DNA of 34,480 nt from Bacteroidales bacterium (GTDB lineage: Bacteria > Bacteroidota > Bacteroidia > Bacteroidales > 4484-276), in NCBI GenBank assembly GCA_021740425.1, contig JAIOZV010000015.1, forward strand, positions 1-34,480, read 5' to 3'. The notes beneath the pieces were generated by a model. It did not search any database. It worked only from the letters and a program-made list of their open reading frames with translations, and had not been told where the DNA came from. Positions 17,099 to 26,048 of this stretch are shown piece by piece (the first letter of the stretch is position 1; every line of letters begins with the position of its first letter). The position numbers and the translations under genes were made by a program.

Positions 17099-18022
17099 AT
17101 GCAAATGTTTTTAAAATCTGCGGCTTTTTTCTGCCTGTTTCTCATGTTTTTTTGGGCTTGCAACACCAAAAGTAATCAAGATTTTAACACCGGACTTTCA
17201 AATGGCCCCTCCAATGGGCATTTAATTGTAGCGGGTGGTAATCTTACCGATACAGCCGTTTTTAATCAGTTTATGCTCTTGGCCGGTGGCCCGGAGGCTC
17301 CCATTGTAATTGTTGTTTCAGCCATGACCGATGATGATATCAGCAATCCCGAATTTTATACTTCACTTTCAAAGTGGTGGAGAAATTATGGTTTTAGAAA
17401 TTTCACTTTTTTGCATACCCGCAATCGTGACACTGCAAATTCAGAGCATTTTACTGAAGCTATCCGCAAAGCCAGTGGGGTTTGGTTTATGGGTGGCAGG
17501 CAATGGCGTCTTGTTGATGCGTATTTTGATACGAAAACCCTGGATGAGTTTTACGCTGTTTTGGACAGGGGAGGAGTAATTGGGGGGAGTTCTGCGGGAG
17601 CAAGCATTCAGGGCAGCTATCTTGCTCGCGGCGATACAAAGACCAATACCCTGATGATGGGCGATCATGAAGAGGGTTTCGGCTTTATCTCCAATGTGGC
17701 CATCGATCAGCACTTGTTGGCCATGAATCGTCAGTTCGACATATTTGAAATTCTGGATGCTCATCCCGGAATGTTAGGTCTGGGTCTGGATGAAAATACT
17801 GCCATTGTAGTTCATGGAAACGAATTTGAGGTTGTCGGGCAAAGTTATGTGGCAGTTTATGATGGGACTTTTTACCGTGAAGTACGGGATAAGGATGACT
17901 GGTCGCAGGTGGTTGGTGAGGTTACAGAATTACCATCGGAAAGCCGGAAGTTTTACTTCATCAAAAACGGGCAACGATATAATCTGAAATTGAGAAAGGT
18001 TATTAAGGAGTACTCATTGTGA
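17099..18022 (+). CDS. Exported cyanophycinase-like lipoprotein (peptidase S51)
   Basis: A 307-residue member of the S51 peptidase family that includes cyanophycinase and alpha-aspartyl dipeptidase. The nucleophile is in GGSSAGAS (Ser165), with His205 in DQHLL and Glu232 in GLDENTA as the likely charge-relay residues; GGRQWRL (132-138) is the equivalent of the GG(D/N)Q motif. Unlike cytosolic cyanophycinases, it begins with a lipoprotein signal (FWAC, Cys21), so it is placed in the periplasm or outer membrane. It may cut beta-linked aspartyl bonds in peptides or cyanophycin from outside. An ATG at 17105 is an alternative start. Confidence 0.85.
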   Translation: MQMFLKSAAFFCLFLMFFWACNTKSNQDFNTGLSNGPSNGHLIVAGGNLTDTAVFNQFMLLAGGPEAPIVIVVSAMTDDDISNPEFYTSLSKWWRNYGFRNFTFLHTRNRDTANSEHFTEAIRKASGVWFMGGRQWRLVDAYFDTKTLDEFYAVLDRGGVIGGSSAGASIQGSYLARGDTKTNTLMMGDHEEGFGFISNVAIDQHLLAMNRQFDIFEILDAHPGMLGLGLDENTAIVVHGNEFEVVGQSYVAVYDGTFYREVRDKDDWSQVVGEVTELPSESRKFYFIKNGQRYNLKLRKVIKEYSL

Positions 18023-18044
18023 TCGGGAATCTGATACGAGTTTC

Positions 18045-18062
18045 AAAAGCTTTCGCTTTTTA
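18045..18062 (+). terminator. Weak intrinsic terminator candidate
   Basis: AAAAGC-TTTC-GCTTTT (18045-18060) is a short 6-base stem running into TTTTTAT, 23 bases past the cyanophycinase-like gene. Confidence 0.4.
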
Positions 18063-18178
18063 TTCATTTGCTGTCCTGATCAGGAAGTAAATAAGGTAAT
18101 GTTATATTTTTTTAACACATTCCGGAAACCATTAATTTTTTATTATTCGCATCTTCGTCAGTAACAAATACCACCAAT

Positions 18179-18934
18179 ATGAAGGCCATTAAATTATTAA
18201 TTATGTCAGGCGTATTATTCACTTTTTTAAGCCCATGCATATCACAGGAAAAGTATGATACGCTGCCTGAGGGATACAAAAGGAATGTATTAAAATGGAA
18301 TGTTACGCCATTTTTTCTGTGGGGGAGTCAGAACATTAACCTATCCTATGAAAGAGTGCTCAAACCCTACAGAACTTTTTCAATTAATGCTGGATATTTT
18401 GTATTACCGTCATTAGGTTCTTTTGACAGTCTGAATTTTACTAACGAAAGGAATAAATCTGGTTTTTCCATTTCGGGTGATTACAGATTTTATTTTAAAG
18501 GTCGCAATACCCGTAATGCTCCGGATGGATTATACTGGGCTGTTTACGGATCGTATCATCACTACCAGTTTCAAAATGACTTTGAGGTTAACAATAGCCC
18601 AACTATTCAGGGAAAGCTGGATCTTGACGGAAGTGTCAACGTTTTTAGTGCCGGTGTGGAACTCGGCTACCAATTTTTAATTAAAGACCGTTTTACCATC
18701 GATCTGATTTTTATGGGTCCGTCATTGTCTGTTTATACCGGGCAACTAAAACTTGACGGGGATCTAACTGTTGATGAGAAAGACGAATACCTGAAAGCAA
18801 TCAGGGATATTTTGACAGGAAAGTTTCCATTTTTAGACGATCTGGTTGAGTATGGAGGTTTTAGTGAAAAGGGAACATCCACCAGCTTTGGATATGGATT
18901 CAGGTATATGATCCAATTGGGATACAGGTTTTAG
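18179..18934 (+). CDS. Small outer-membrane beta-barrel protein
   Basis: A 251-residue protein with a signal peptide (ending LSPCISQ, residue 23) and a small barrel pattern. Strands such as INLSYERVLKPYRTFSINAGY and AVYGSYHHYQF alternate, and the final residues LGYRF end with the barrel-type aromatic residue. It resembles the DUF3575-like group of Bacteroidota outer-membrane proteins in layout. A non-barrel insert (about 195-235, DEKDEYLKAIRDILTGKFP) may be helical. The gene ends with a strong terminator shared with rpoD on the other strand. Function is unknown. Confidence 0.75.
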   Translation: MKAIKLLIMSGVLFTFLSPCISQEKYDTLPEGYKRNVLKWNVTPFFLWGSQNINLSYERVLKPYRTFSINAGYFVLPSLGSFDSLNFTNERNKSGFSISGDYRFYFKGRNTRNAPDGLYWAVYGSYHHYQFQNDFEVNNSPTIQGKLDLDGSVNVFSAGVELGYQFLIKDRFTIDLIFMGPSLSVYTGQLKLDGDLTVDEKDEYLKAIRDILTGKFPFLDDLVEYGGFSEKGTSTSFGYGFRYMIQLGYRF

Positions 18935-18970
18935 TTGTGTAATGACTTTGTGTTGTTGAAACAACTGCAT

Positions 18971-19006
18971 AAAAAAGGCTTGTTGGAGTTCAACAAGCCT
19001 TTTTGG
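18971..19006. terminator. Bidirectional intrinsic terminator
   Basis: A 13-base stem (18973-18985 with 18991-19003) with a 5-base loop carries an A-run on one side and a T-run on the other. It separates the convergent barrel and rpoD genes. Confidence 0.85.
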
Positions 19007-19024
19007 TAAAGTTTTTACAAATCA

Positions 19025-19891
19025 TTATTGACCTAAATAAGCCTTTAAAAGTTTGCTTCTGGATGTATGTTTCAGTCTTCTGATTGCCTTTTCTTTTATT
19101 TGCCTTACTCTTTCGCGGGTCAGGTCAAATTTCATGGCTATTTCATCCAGTGTAAGTCCGTGATTCATCCCAATTCCATAATACAAATTGATGACATCTC
19201 TTTCTTTTTTTGTGAGTGTTGCAAGCGATCGCTGGATTTCTTTGGCAAGCGACTCTTTCATCAAATCTCTGTCGGTATGCGGGCTGTCGTCCGAAACATA
19301 AACATCGAGTAAACTCATGTCCTCGTCCTGGGTTAGCGGTGCATCCATCGAAACTGTCCTGGTTGTAATTTTCAAAACAGATTCAACTTTGTTTTCTGGC
19401 AAATCAAGCGACGCTGCAATTTCATCGGGTGAAGGCGGACGCTCAAACTTTTGTTCAAGCTTTGAAGATTCTTTACGAATCCTGTTTAGTGATCCTACCT
19501 GGTTGAGAGGTAAGCGGACAATCCGGGATTGCTCGGCCAGTGCCTGCAGAATTGATTGGCGAATCCACCATACGGCATAAGAAATAAACTTAAATCCGCG
19601 TGTTTCGTCAAATCTCTGGGCAGCTTTTATGAGTCCTAAATTACCCTCATTGATAAGATCAGGAAGACTTAGTCCCTGGTTTTGGTATTGTTTGGCCACA
19701 GAAACCACAAAACGCAAATTTGCTTTAGTAAGTTTTTCTAAAGCAGTCTGGTCGCCTTGTTTGATCCGTTGTGCCAATTGTACCTCTTCTTCGGCGGTTA
19801 TCAGTTCTTCTTTACCGATGTCCTGAAGATACTTGTCCAGAGAAGCAGTCTCACGATTCGTAATTGATTTGGTGATCTTAAGCTGTCTCAT
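19025..19891 (-). CDS. rpoD: Primary sigma factor RpoD/SigA (Bacteroidota type)
   Basis: A 288-residue sigma-70 that directs RNA polymerase to housekeeping promoters. Region 1.2 lies at about 19-46, region 2 at 58-115 ([21 protein letters not shown], then the -10-binding [15 protein letters not shown]), region 3 at 120-200, and region 4.2 at 247-275 ([20 protein letters not shown]). It lacks the long N-terminal region 1.1 and non-conserved insert of E. coli RpoD, as is normal in this phylum, whose primary sigma reads TTTG and TAnnTTTG elements. A ribosome site AAGGAA precedes the ATG by eight bases. It has its own unit; htrA lies 227 bases upstream on the same strand behind a terminator. Confidence 0.95.
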   Translation of the reverse strand: MRQLKITKSITNRETASLDKYLQDIGKEELITAEEEVQLAQRIKQGDQTALEKLTKANLRFVVSVAKQYQNQGLSLPDLINEGNLGLIKAAQRFDETRGFKFISYAVWWIRQSILQALAEQSRIVRLPLNQVGSLNRIRKESSKLEQKFERPPSPDEIAASLDLPENKVESVLKITTRTVSMDAPLTQDEDMSLLDVYVSDDSPHTDRDLMKESLAKEIQRSLATLTKKERDVINLYYGIGMNHGLTLDEIAMKFDLTRERVRQIKEKAIRRLKHTSRSKLLKAYLGQ

Positions 19892-20021
19892 TCAACTTTT
19901 CCTTAAATTAGTAAAATGTAAATCCTATAGAAATTAATATTAATTCAACATTCATTTCAGTAACCTTGTTGAAACTTTATATCTGTTAAAATATTGTAAA
20001 AGATATAAAATTATCAGAATA

Positions 20022-20064
20022 AAAATTAACCATGTAAATTGTTTAACAAGTTTACATGGTTAAT
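20022..20064 (-). terminator. Intrinsic terminator of htrA
   Basis: A perfect 14-base stem (20025-20038 with 20051-20064) extends inward by TTGTT/AACAA with one bulge. On the minus strand it is followed by TTTTTATTCTG. It isolates htrA from rpoD. Confidence 0.75.
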
Positions 20065-20118
20065 GTTTTGAATTGATCAACAAATTTATAACAATTTTAA
20101 AGGCTTGCTGCGATTTTT

Positions 20119-21573
20119 TTACATTCCAATGGCGTAATAATTTCGTTGTCCGTTTGGATAAACCCCTTCGATGAGCACACCTCCGCGTTTATCCAGTAGC
20201 AGGTTGTTGATATCGTCAGCCGAGCGAATGGGTTTTTTATCGATCTCTGTGATGATGAAACCTTCTCTGATTCCTTTATCCATCAGTTTTCCACGTCTTA
20301 GCTCCACGATCTTCATCCCGTAATCGATGCCCAGGGCAAGCTTTTCTTCTGTTGACACTTCCTGGAAGGTTGCCCCAAGTTTGTCGATGAGTTTCATCTC
20401 GTCATGGCTGAGAACATCGAAATTATTTTGTCTGTTTTTTAGTAAGACTTCTTTTTTCTTTAAATCACCATTACGTCTTATGGTCACTTCAATTTTGTCG
20501 CCCGGATTATGTTGCCCCACAGTTTCGAGTAAGCGCGATGTGCTGTTGACCTGAATGCCGTCAATTCCCAAAATGATATCTTCAGCACGGATATCGGCAT
20601 CAGCGGCCGAACTGTTTTCTACCACCGAAACAACATAAACCCCCTGAAGGTCTTCCAATTCCATTTCTTCAGCAAATTTGTTGTCGATATCCCTGATGGT
20701 AACGCCAATATAGGCACGTTGAATTTCACCATAATTAATGAAATCATTCACAACCTTTTTAACAAGATTCACAGGAATAGCAAATGAATAACCGGTGTAG
20801 GACCCAGTGTTGGATGCAATGGCAGCATTTATACCTATTAGTTCACCATCAGTATTTACCAGGGCGCCTCCACTGTTTCCGGGGTTCACGGGGGCGTCAG
20901 TCTGGATGAAGGATTCGATTGCTGAATTCACCCCAAGTATATTTATATCTCTGGCCTTGGCGCTAACTATTCCTGCGGTTACGGTGGAAGTGAGGTTGAA
21001 CGGGTTGCCAACTGCAAGCACCCATTCACCAACCCGCACATTATCAGAATTGCCATATTTAATGGATGGCAATCCATTTTCATTGATTTTGATTAGCGCA
21101 AGATCGGTGGAGGGATCGGTCCCGACGATTTCGGCTTCATAGGTTCTTTTATCATTCAGGGTTACTTCAAGCCGCTCAGCATTATGAACCACGTGATTAT
21201 TTGTAACAATGTATCCGTCATGGGTGAGGATAACACCGGATCCCGTTGCTACAAGCGGTTGATTATATTGCGGTTGTGGCCTGCCAAAAAATTCATTAAA
21301 AAATTCATCATAAACCGACGACCTGCGGCGGACTTCAGTTTTGATGTGTACCACCGAATGAACTGTCATGTCGGCAGCGTCGATAAAGTTTGGAATGCCT
21401 TCAGGTACAACGGAAGGGGCGGAATAGCCTGCAGGCAGTGCCTCAAAACTACCTGGTGTATTGGCTTGGTAAACTTCCTGATTTTGATCGCCACGGGTAA
21501 TCTGTGAATAAATTCCAATGGAAATCATCCCACCCAAAAAAGCAGCAACAATCATAAAAGCAAATCTTTTCAT
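20119..21573 (-). CDS. HtrA/DegP-family periplasmic serine protease
   Basis: A 484-residue protease/chaperone for misfolded envelope proteins. The N-terminus is an uncleaved or cleaved signal anchor (FAFMIVAAFLGGMISIGIY, residues 4-22). The trypsin-like domain has the full triad: His127 (TNNHVV), Asp157 (STDLALI) and Ser234 (NPGNSGG). Two PDZ domains follow, about 285-370 and 395-480; the first carries the GVYVVSVVENSSAADADI signature. An extended loop with EFFGRPQPQYNQ (95-106) fits the DegP LA-loop. It is divergent from dapF across 283 bases. DegP-, DegQ- or DegS-like function cannot be told apart, but two PDZ domains favour DegP/DegQ. Confidence 0.93.
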   Translation of the reverse strand: MKRFAFMIVAAFLGGMISIGIYSQITRGDQNQEVYQANTPGSFEALPAGYSAPSVVPEGIPNFIDAADMTVHSVVHIKTEVRRRSSVYDEFFNEFFGRPQPQYNQPLVATGSGVILTHDGYIVTNNHVVHNAERLEVTLNDKRTYEAEIVGTDPSTDLALIKINENGLPSIKYGNSDNVRVGEWVLAVGNPFNLTSTVTAGIVSAKARDINILGVNSAIESFIQTDAPVNPGNSGGALVNTDGELIGINAAIASNTGSYTGYSFAIPVNLVKKVVNDFINYGEIQRAYIGVTIRDIDNKFAEEMELEDLQGVYVVSVVENSSAADADIRAEDIILGIDGIQVNSTSRLLETVGQHNPGDKIEVTIRRNGDLKKKEVLLKNRQNNFDVLSHDEMKLIDKLGATFQEVSTEEKLALGIDYGMKIVELRRGKLMDKGIREGFIITEIDKKPIRSADDINNLLLDKRGGVLIEGVYPNGQRNYYAIGM

Positions 21574-21797
21574 CTGATCAATATTTAAGTTAAAAGTTAT
21601 GTGATATTTTTTTCAATCTGCAAGCCTGTTCAAAAATCAAACCAAGTCAAGAGCATAAAGTTTGTGATATGTTTTTAAAATGACTGAAGTCGAAAAGCTG
21701 CTGCTTAACGGAGTGTAAATTAGCTAAGTTTTATTGGTGCTGTTAAAAGTTGTTAAGCAAATTACTTCGTTAACTTTTGTTTGAATTCCTGTAAAAT

Positions 21798-21811
21798 CTG
21801 TCAGTTGACAG
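21798..21811. promoter_or_regulatory. Short palindrome upstream of dapF
   Basis: CTGTCA-GT-TGACAG is a perfect 6-2-6 dyad 45 bases before the dapF ATG, in the divergent htrA-dapF gap. It could be an operator or chance. Confidence 0.3.
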
Positions 21812-21856
21812 GTTGGATAAAAATGACGTTTTTTGCATCCACAATTTTAATGAGAA

Positions 21857-22645
21857 ATGACGCTCGAATTTTATAAATATGAAGGTGCCGGCAACGATTT
21901 TGTAATGATCGACAATCGTAAGGGGACTTTTTCTCCTGAGCCTGAACGCATCAGCCGTTTGTGCAATCGCAACTTTGGAATTGGTGCCGATGGCTTGATT
22001 CTGCTTGAAGATGACACTGAGCTTGATTTTTCGATGCGTTATTTCAATGCCGATGGCAACGAAGGATCGATGTGCGGAAATGGTGGACGCTGCATCGTAT
22101 GGTTTGCCAAAAATTCAGGATTCCAAAAAAGTGAATTTGATTTCAGAGCAATCGACGGGTTGCATCGGGCTGAAATAATAAGCCACAATGGAAGCCGGGG
22201 TATAATCAGGCTGCAGATGAAAAATGTATCGGAAGTACTGTTGCAAGGGGAAAATCTGATGATTGACACAGGTTCACCTCATCTGCTGATTCCTGTAGAA
22301 AGTGTTGATGATATTGATGTTTATGGCCAGGGCAAAAAAATAAGATATAGTGAAGCATTTCGGGAAAAAGGGATCAATGTAAACTTTATAAAAATTTCAG
22401 GCCGGTCGATCAGCCTTCGAACCTACGAGCGTGGCGTGGAAAATGAAACCTTAGCCTGCGGCACAGGTGCTGTAGCATCGGCTCTTGCTGCCATGTCCCT
22501 TGATGTTAACCTGCTTTCACCCTTGCAAATCAAGGCAAAGGGGGGTATTCTGAAGGTGTTTGCCAGGCGGGAAAGTCAGGGGTTTTCCGACATTTGGCTC
22601 GAAGGACCCGCAACATCGGTTTTTAAAGGGGAGATTGGTTTATGA
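21857..22645 (+). CDS. dapF: Diaminopimelate epimerase
   Basis: A 262-residue PLP-independent epimerase that interconverts LL- and meso-diaminopimelate for lysine and peptidoglycan synthesis. Both catalytic cysteines are present: Cys73 in MCGNGGRC and Cys201 in LACGTGAVAS. The signature NADGNEGSMCGNG is complete, and the length is normal. The ATG at 21857 fits the family; an ATG seven bases earlier is out of frame. The last four bases overlap the next gene's ATG, so translation of the GNAT protein is coupled to it. It heads a group including mltG, all linked to cell-wall work. Confidence 0.96.
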   Translation: MTLEFYKYEGAGNDFVMIDNRKGTFSPEPERISRLCNRNFGIGADGLILLEDDTELDFSMRYFNADGNEGSMCGNGGRCIVWFAKNSGFQKSEFDFRAIDGLHRAEIISHNGSRGIIRLQMKNVSEVLLQGENLMIDTGSPHLLIPVESVDDIDVYGQGKKIRYSEAFREKGINVNFIKISGRSISLRTYERGVENETLACGTGAVASALAAMSLDVNLLSPLQIKAKGGILKVFARRESQGFSDIWLEGPATSVFKGEIGL

Positions 22646-23163
22646 GAAGCAAAACAATTACGCTGAGGGCTCTGGAGCCCCGGGATGTGGAATTAATATT
22701 TCGCTGGGAAAACGATCCTGCCATTTGGCGTGTCAGTCAAACACTTGTTCCTTTTTCGAGATTCGATATCGAACAATATGTGCTGAACGCCGACAAGGAT
22801 ATTTTTTCGGCCCGACAGGTGCGCCTCATGATTGACAAAAATGTTGACGGATCAACTGTTGGTGCCATCGATTTGTTTGATTTTGACCCGATGAATAAAA
22901 GATTAGGCCTGGGCATTTTGATCGAGGAAAAGCAACGCAACCAGGGATTTGCCGCCGAAGCACTCGGCCTGCTTATTGAGTATGTGTTTAAAACCCTTAT
23001 GGCGCATCAGATTTATGTAAATATACACCCTGAAAATGTAAAAAGCATCAGGCTGTTTGAACGAAAAAACTTTCAACTCACCGGCAGGAAAAAGGACTGG
23101 CTTTTAATAGAAAATCGTTGGACCGATGAGTTAATGTACCAATTGATCAATCCATATCAATAA
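22642..23163 (+). CDS. GNAT-family N-acetyltransferase (RimJ/RimL-like)
   Basis: A 173-residue acetyltransferase of the GNAT fold. The N-terminal ITLRALEPRDVELIFRWEND is typical of the RimJ/RimL/SpeG branch. The acetyl-CoA loop reads QRNQGFAAEAL (about 98-108), and the C-terminal NVKSIRLFERKNFQLTGRKKDW fits motif B of the fold. It may acetylate a protein terminus, an amino sugar or a small amine. The start codon overlaps the dapF stop as ATGA, so the two are made together; whether the target is linked to DAP or cell-wall metabolism is unknown. Confidence 0.85.
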   Translation: MRSKTITLRALEPRDVELIFRWENDPAIWRVSQTLVPFSRFDIEQYVLNADKDIFSARQVRLMIDKNVDGSTVGAIDLFDFDPMNKRLGLGILIEEKQRNQGFAAEALGLLIEYVFKTLMAHQIYVNIHPENVKSIRLFERKNFQLTGRKKDWLLIENRWTDELMYQLINPYQ

Positions 23164-23217
23164 TATTTGCAGGCTAAAAATGTTTGAAGTTTGTGGTTCA
23201 ATCTTTCACAGAAATTT

Positions 23218-24273
23218 ATGATATCAAAAATCAGAAAAAATATCATCCGGGTTATTTTCATTTTTGTTCTGCTCATTATTTTGGCGGCAGCTACTACCGC
23301 CTATTTTTTTTGGAGAGCTGTGTACAAAAATAATATCACCCTGCCCGCCAGGGAGCTTTCTTATGTGTTTATAAAAACCGGCTCGGATTATCCTGTTCTT
23401 TTAAAAAATATGGAACAATCAGGTCTTCTGTTGAATGTTGAAACCTTTAACTGGCTTGCTCTGCGCAAAAACCTTCAAAATCATGTTTATCCGGGAAGAT
23501 ATGAAATTAAGGCAGGAATGAACAATGATGAATTGATTGATATGCTCCGTTCAGGATCTCAAAAACCATTGAATGTGACTTTCAATAATTTGCGGACATT
23601 AAAGCAACTGGCAGGCCTTATTGCTTCGCAAATCGAAGCCGACAGCTCCTCAATTATCAATTTTATCCAAAGTGATGCTTTTCTTGAGAAATACAAATTG
23701 AGCCCTCAGGAATCTCCTTCACTTTTTATCCCGAATACCTACGAGTTTTACTGGAATACTGATGCCCAGGCCTTTGTCGAAAGGATGCAAAAAGAATACA
23801 AACGCTTTTGGAATGAAGATAAAATTGCAAAAGCAAAAAAAATAAACTTGTCACTTGTGGAAGTTTCTATTCTCGCCTCGATAGTTGAAAAAGAAACCAA
23901 CCGCAATGATGAAAAACCAACGATAGCAGGAGTTTACCTGAACCGCTTGCAAAAGGGTTGGAAACTTCAGGCAGACCCAACCACAGTATTTGCTTTTTAT
24001 CTCGAAAATGACTCCCTGCTTAACAGGGTTTACAAAAAGCATACACAAATGGATTCACCCTACAACACCTATGTAAATAAAGGATTGCCACCGGGTCCGA
24101 TTTGCCTGCCTTCCATCAGCAGCATCAATGCCGTGCTGAATCCTCAAAAACATGATTACATGTATTTTGTGGCCAAAGCCGATGGTTCCGGTTATCATCA
24201 TTTTTCGAAAACCTATAACCAACATCTGCGCTATGCACGTGAGCATTACGATGGATTAAAAAAAGGAAAATAA
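23218..24273 (+). CDS. mltG: Endolytic murein transglycosylase MltG
   Basis: A 351-residue inner-membrane enzyme that cuts nascent glycan strands and sets their length. One membrane anchor spans about 9-32 (IIRVIFIFVLLIILAAATTA). The YceG fold follows, with IPNTYEFYW (171-179), the catalytic Glu224 in LASIVEKET, LQADPTTV (250-257) and the C-terminal GLPPGPICLPS and GYHHFSKTYNQH. I chose the ATG at 23218 over an in-frame TTG at 23191, since the latter only adds nine residues before the anchor. It follows the GNAT gene by 54 bases and precedes the TPR lipoprotein by 24 bases, so all are likely one operon. Confidence 0.95.
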   Translation: MISKIRKNIIRVIFIFVLLIILAAATTAYFFWRAVYKNNITLPARELSYVFIKTGSDYPVLLKNMEQSGLLLNVETFNWLALRKNLQNHVYPGRYEIKAGMNNDELIDMLRSGSQKPLNVTFNNLRTLKQLAGLIASQIEADSSSIINFIQSDAFLEKYKLSPQESPSLFIPNTYEFYWNTDAQAFVERMQKEYKRFWNEDKIAKAKKINLSLVEVSILASIVEKETNRNDEKPTIAGVYLNRLQKGWKLQADPTTVFAFYLENDSLLNRVYKKHTQMDSPYNTYVNKGLPPGPICLPSISSINAVLNPQKHDYMYFVAKADGSGYHHFSKTYNQHLRYAREHYDGLKKGK

Positions 24274-24297
24274 AAATCAGATTCTAAAACTTGATAC

Positions 24298-24708
24298 ATG
24301 AAAAAAACTATTGGATTAGCATTTTTGGGAGCACTTTTTTTTGTGCTAAGTTGTACAGATAAAGCCGCCGAATCCCAAAAGAGCGTAAGAGAAGCAAACG
24401 TCTTTCTTTACAATTCAAACCTCGATAAAGCTTTTGAACTCTTCCGTAAAGCGGTTGATCTAAACCCGGATAATCAGGAAGCATGGTATGGTTTGGGGAT
24501 GGTTTGGATGAACAAAATGAAATACGAAAAAGCCATTGGTAATTTTGATAAAGCCATCGAATTGAAACCCGATTATATGGATGCATTTTATAATCGGGGG
24601 CAGTCATGGTTTTACCTGGGCGAAAACTACAAAGCCTGCGATGACTGGAAAATAGCCTATGACCTGGGGAAGGCTAACATGGAGGATAAACTTAAAAAAT
24701 GCAATTAG
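24298..24708 (+). CDS. TPR lipoprotein
   Basis: A 136-residue protein with a lipoprotein signal (lipobox VLSC, Cys19) and about two and a half tetratricopeptide repeats between residues 33 and 130. Repeat hallmarks are seen in EAWYGLGMVWMNKMKYEKAI and AFYNRGQSWFYLGENYKA. TPR lipoproteins are usually scaffolds; this one probably faces the periplasm. It follows mltG closely, and a link with its wall-remodelling work is plausible but not shown. Confidence 0.8.
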   Translation: MKKTIGLAFLGALFFVLSCTDKAAESQKSVREANVFLYNSNLDKAFELFRKAVDLNPDNQEAWYGLGMVWMNKMKYEKAIGNFDKAIELKPDYMDAFYNRGQSWFYLGENYKACDDWKIAYDLGKANMEDKLKKCN

Positions 24709-24936
24709 TAAACTGTAACTGTGATCTTTCATCCGAAAGTACCAATGTTTTCAAGATGATTTTTCGGACGGTATCTTAGTTTGCCAGCCGGAAATTAATA
24801 AACCTGTATTCCTTCATGGTTTTTGTATAAATACAAAATTTGATCTGGCAGCAAAATATCCATCTGTCAACACACCAAATAATCATAACTTTGCAACTCA
24901 AAATTTTAAATAAATCATTTTTAAAACTGCAAAATA
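24709..24936. promoter_or_regulatory. Leader with candidate -7 element for ychF
   Basis: The 228-base gap holds TAACTTTG (24886-24893), a full match to the TAnnTTTG element, 43 bases before the ychF ATG; the -33 element is poor. Earlier, TCCGAAA (24732-24738) and TTTCGGA (24762-24768) could pair over a 23-base loop. No gene is seen here. Confidence 0.4.
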
Positions 24937-26037
24937 ATGGGGCTTAAATGCGGAATAATCGGGATTACCAATGTTGGGAAGACAGCCATTTTCAACTGTA
25001 TTTCCAAAACAAAAGCTGAGGTAACAAATTTTGCTTTCAGTACCAACAAGTCAAACCTTGGAATGATTGATGTTCCTGATGAACGTTTGTATAAAATTGA
25101 TGCCCTCATTAAATCGGTGCGTGTGGTGCCTGCCACGGTGGATATTGTTGATATTCCCGGCCTTGCCAAAGGCTCCAGTCAGGGCGAAGGTGTAGGTAAT
25201 AAATTTTTGGCCGACATCCAGCAAACCGATGCCATTATTCATGTGCTTCGCTGTTTTGATGATGAAAATCTGCCCCATGTTGAAGGTTCTGTTGATCCGG
25301 TTCGCGACCTCGAAATTGTTGACCTTGAGCTTCAGGTGCGTGATCTTGATCTTGTACAACGAAAAATTCAGCGCCTCGAAAAAATGGCAAAATCGGGAGA
25401 TAAGGAAATAAAACGTCAGATTGGTATTTTAGAAAATTTAGCCGGGCACATCGAGAATTTTCAAAATGTTCGCGATTTTGAAGTAGATCCAAAAGACAAA
25501 GTTGCCATCATCGATGATATGTATTTGCTCACCGCAAAACCCATTATGTACGTTTGTAATGTGGATGATGAAGCTGCTGCCAGCGGAAATGCCTATTCGG
25601 AGGCTGTAAAAAATGCTCTTAAAGATGTAGAAACAGAAGTAATCGTGATAGCCGGAAAACTGGAAGCCGAAATTGCCGAACTTGAGGATGAAAACGACAG
25701 AAAGGAATTTCTTTCGGATGCCGGACTTACTGTTCCCGGCGTGGATAAAATGATCCGTTCGGCTTATTCATCCCTCAATCTGGAATCGTTTTTTACAGCC
25801 GGGCCAAAGGAAGTCAGAGCCTGGACAGTAAAAAAAGGGTCAACAGCCCCGATGGCCGCCGGTGTAATTCACAGTGATCTCGAACGTGGATTTATCCGTG
25901 CGGAGGTAATTAAATATGATGACTTTATTAAATATGGTTCTGAGCATGCCTGCAAGGAAGCCGGGAAGTTTCATGTTGAAGGAAAAAATTACATCGTTCA
26001 GGATGGCGATATGCTGAACATCAGGTTTAATGTTTAA
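24937..26037 (+). CDS. ychF: YchF/OLA1-type P-loop ATPase/GTPase
   Basis: A 366-residue Obg-family nucleotide hydrolase, associated with ribosomes and stress (redox) response. The P-loop is GITNVGKT (9-16), where the usual family form is GLPNVGKS. DIPGLAKGSSQGEGVGNKFL (G3 plus YchF-specific stretch) and NVDD (G4 position) follow. A coiled-coil insert lies at about 125-190, and the C-terminal TGS-like domain ends VQDGDMLNIRFNV. The switch I segment reads TNFAFSTNKSN instead of the common NFPFCTIEPN, so this copy belongs to a divergent sub-branch. The ends and length are normal. It is convergent with the nucleoside phosphorylase gene. Confidence 0.92.
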   Translation: MGLKCGIIGITNVGKTAIFNCISKTKAEVTNFAFSTNKSNLGMIDVPDERLYKIDALIKSVRVVPATVDIVDIPGLAKGSSQGEGVGNKFLADIQQTDAIIHVLRCFDDENLPHVEGSVDPVRDLEIVDLELQVRDLDLVQRKIQRLEKMAKSGDKEIKRQIGILENLAGHIENFQNVRDFEVDPKDKVAIIDDMYLLTAKPIMYVCNVDDEAAASGNAYSEAVKNALKDVETEVIVIAGKLEAEIAELEDENDRKEFLSDAGLTVPGVDKMIRSAYSSLNLESFFTAGPKEVRAWTVKKGSTAPMAAGVIHSDLERGFIRAEVIKYDDFIKYGSEHACKEAGKFHVEGKNYIVQDGDMLNIRFNV

Positions 26038-26048
26038 TCTTTTCCGGA

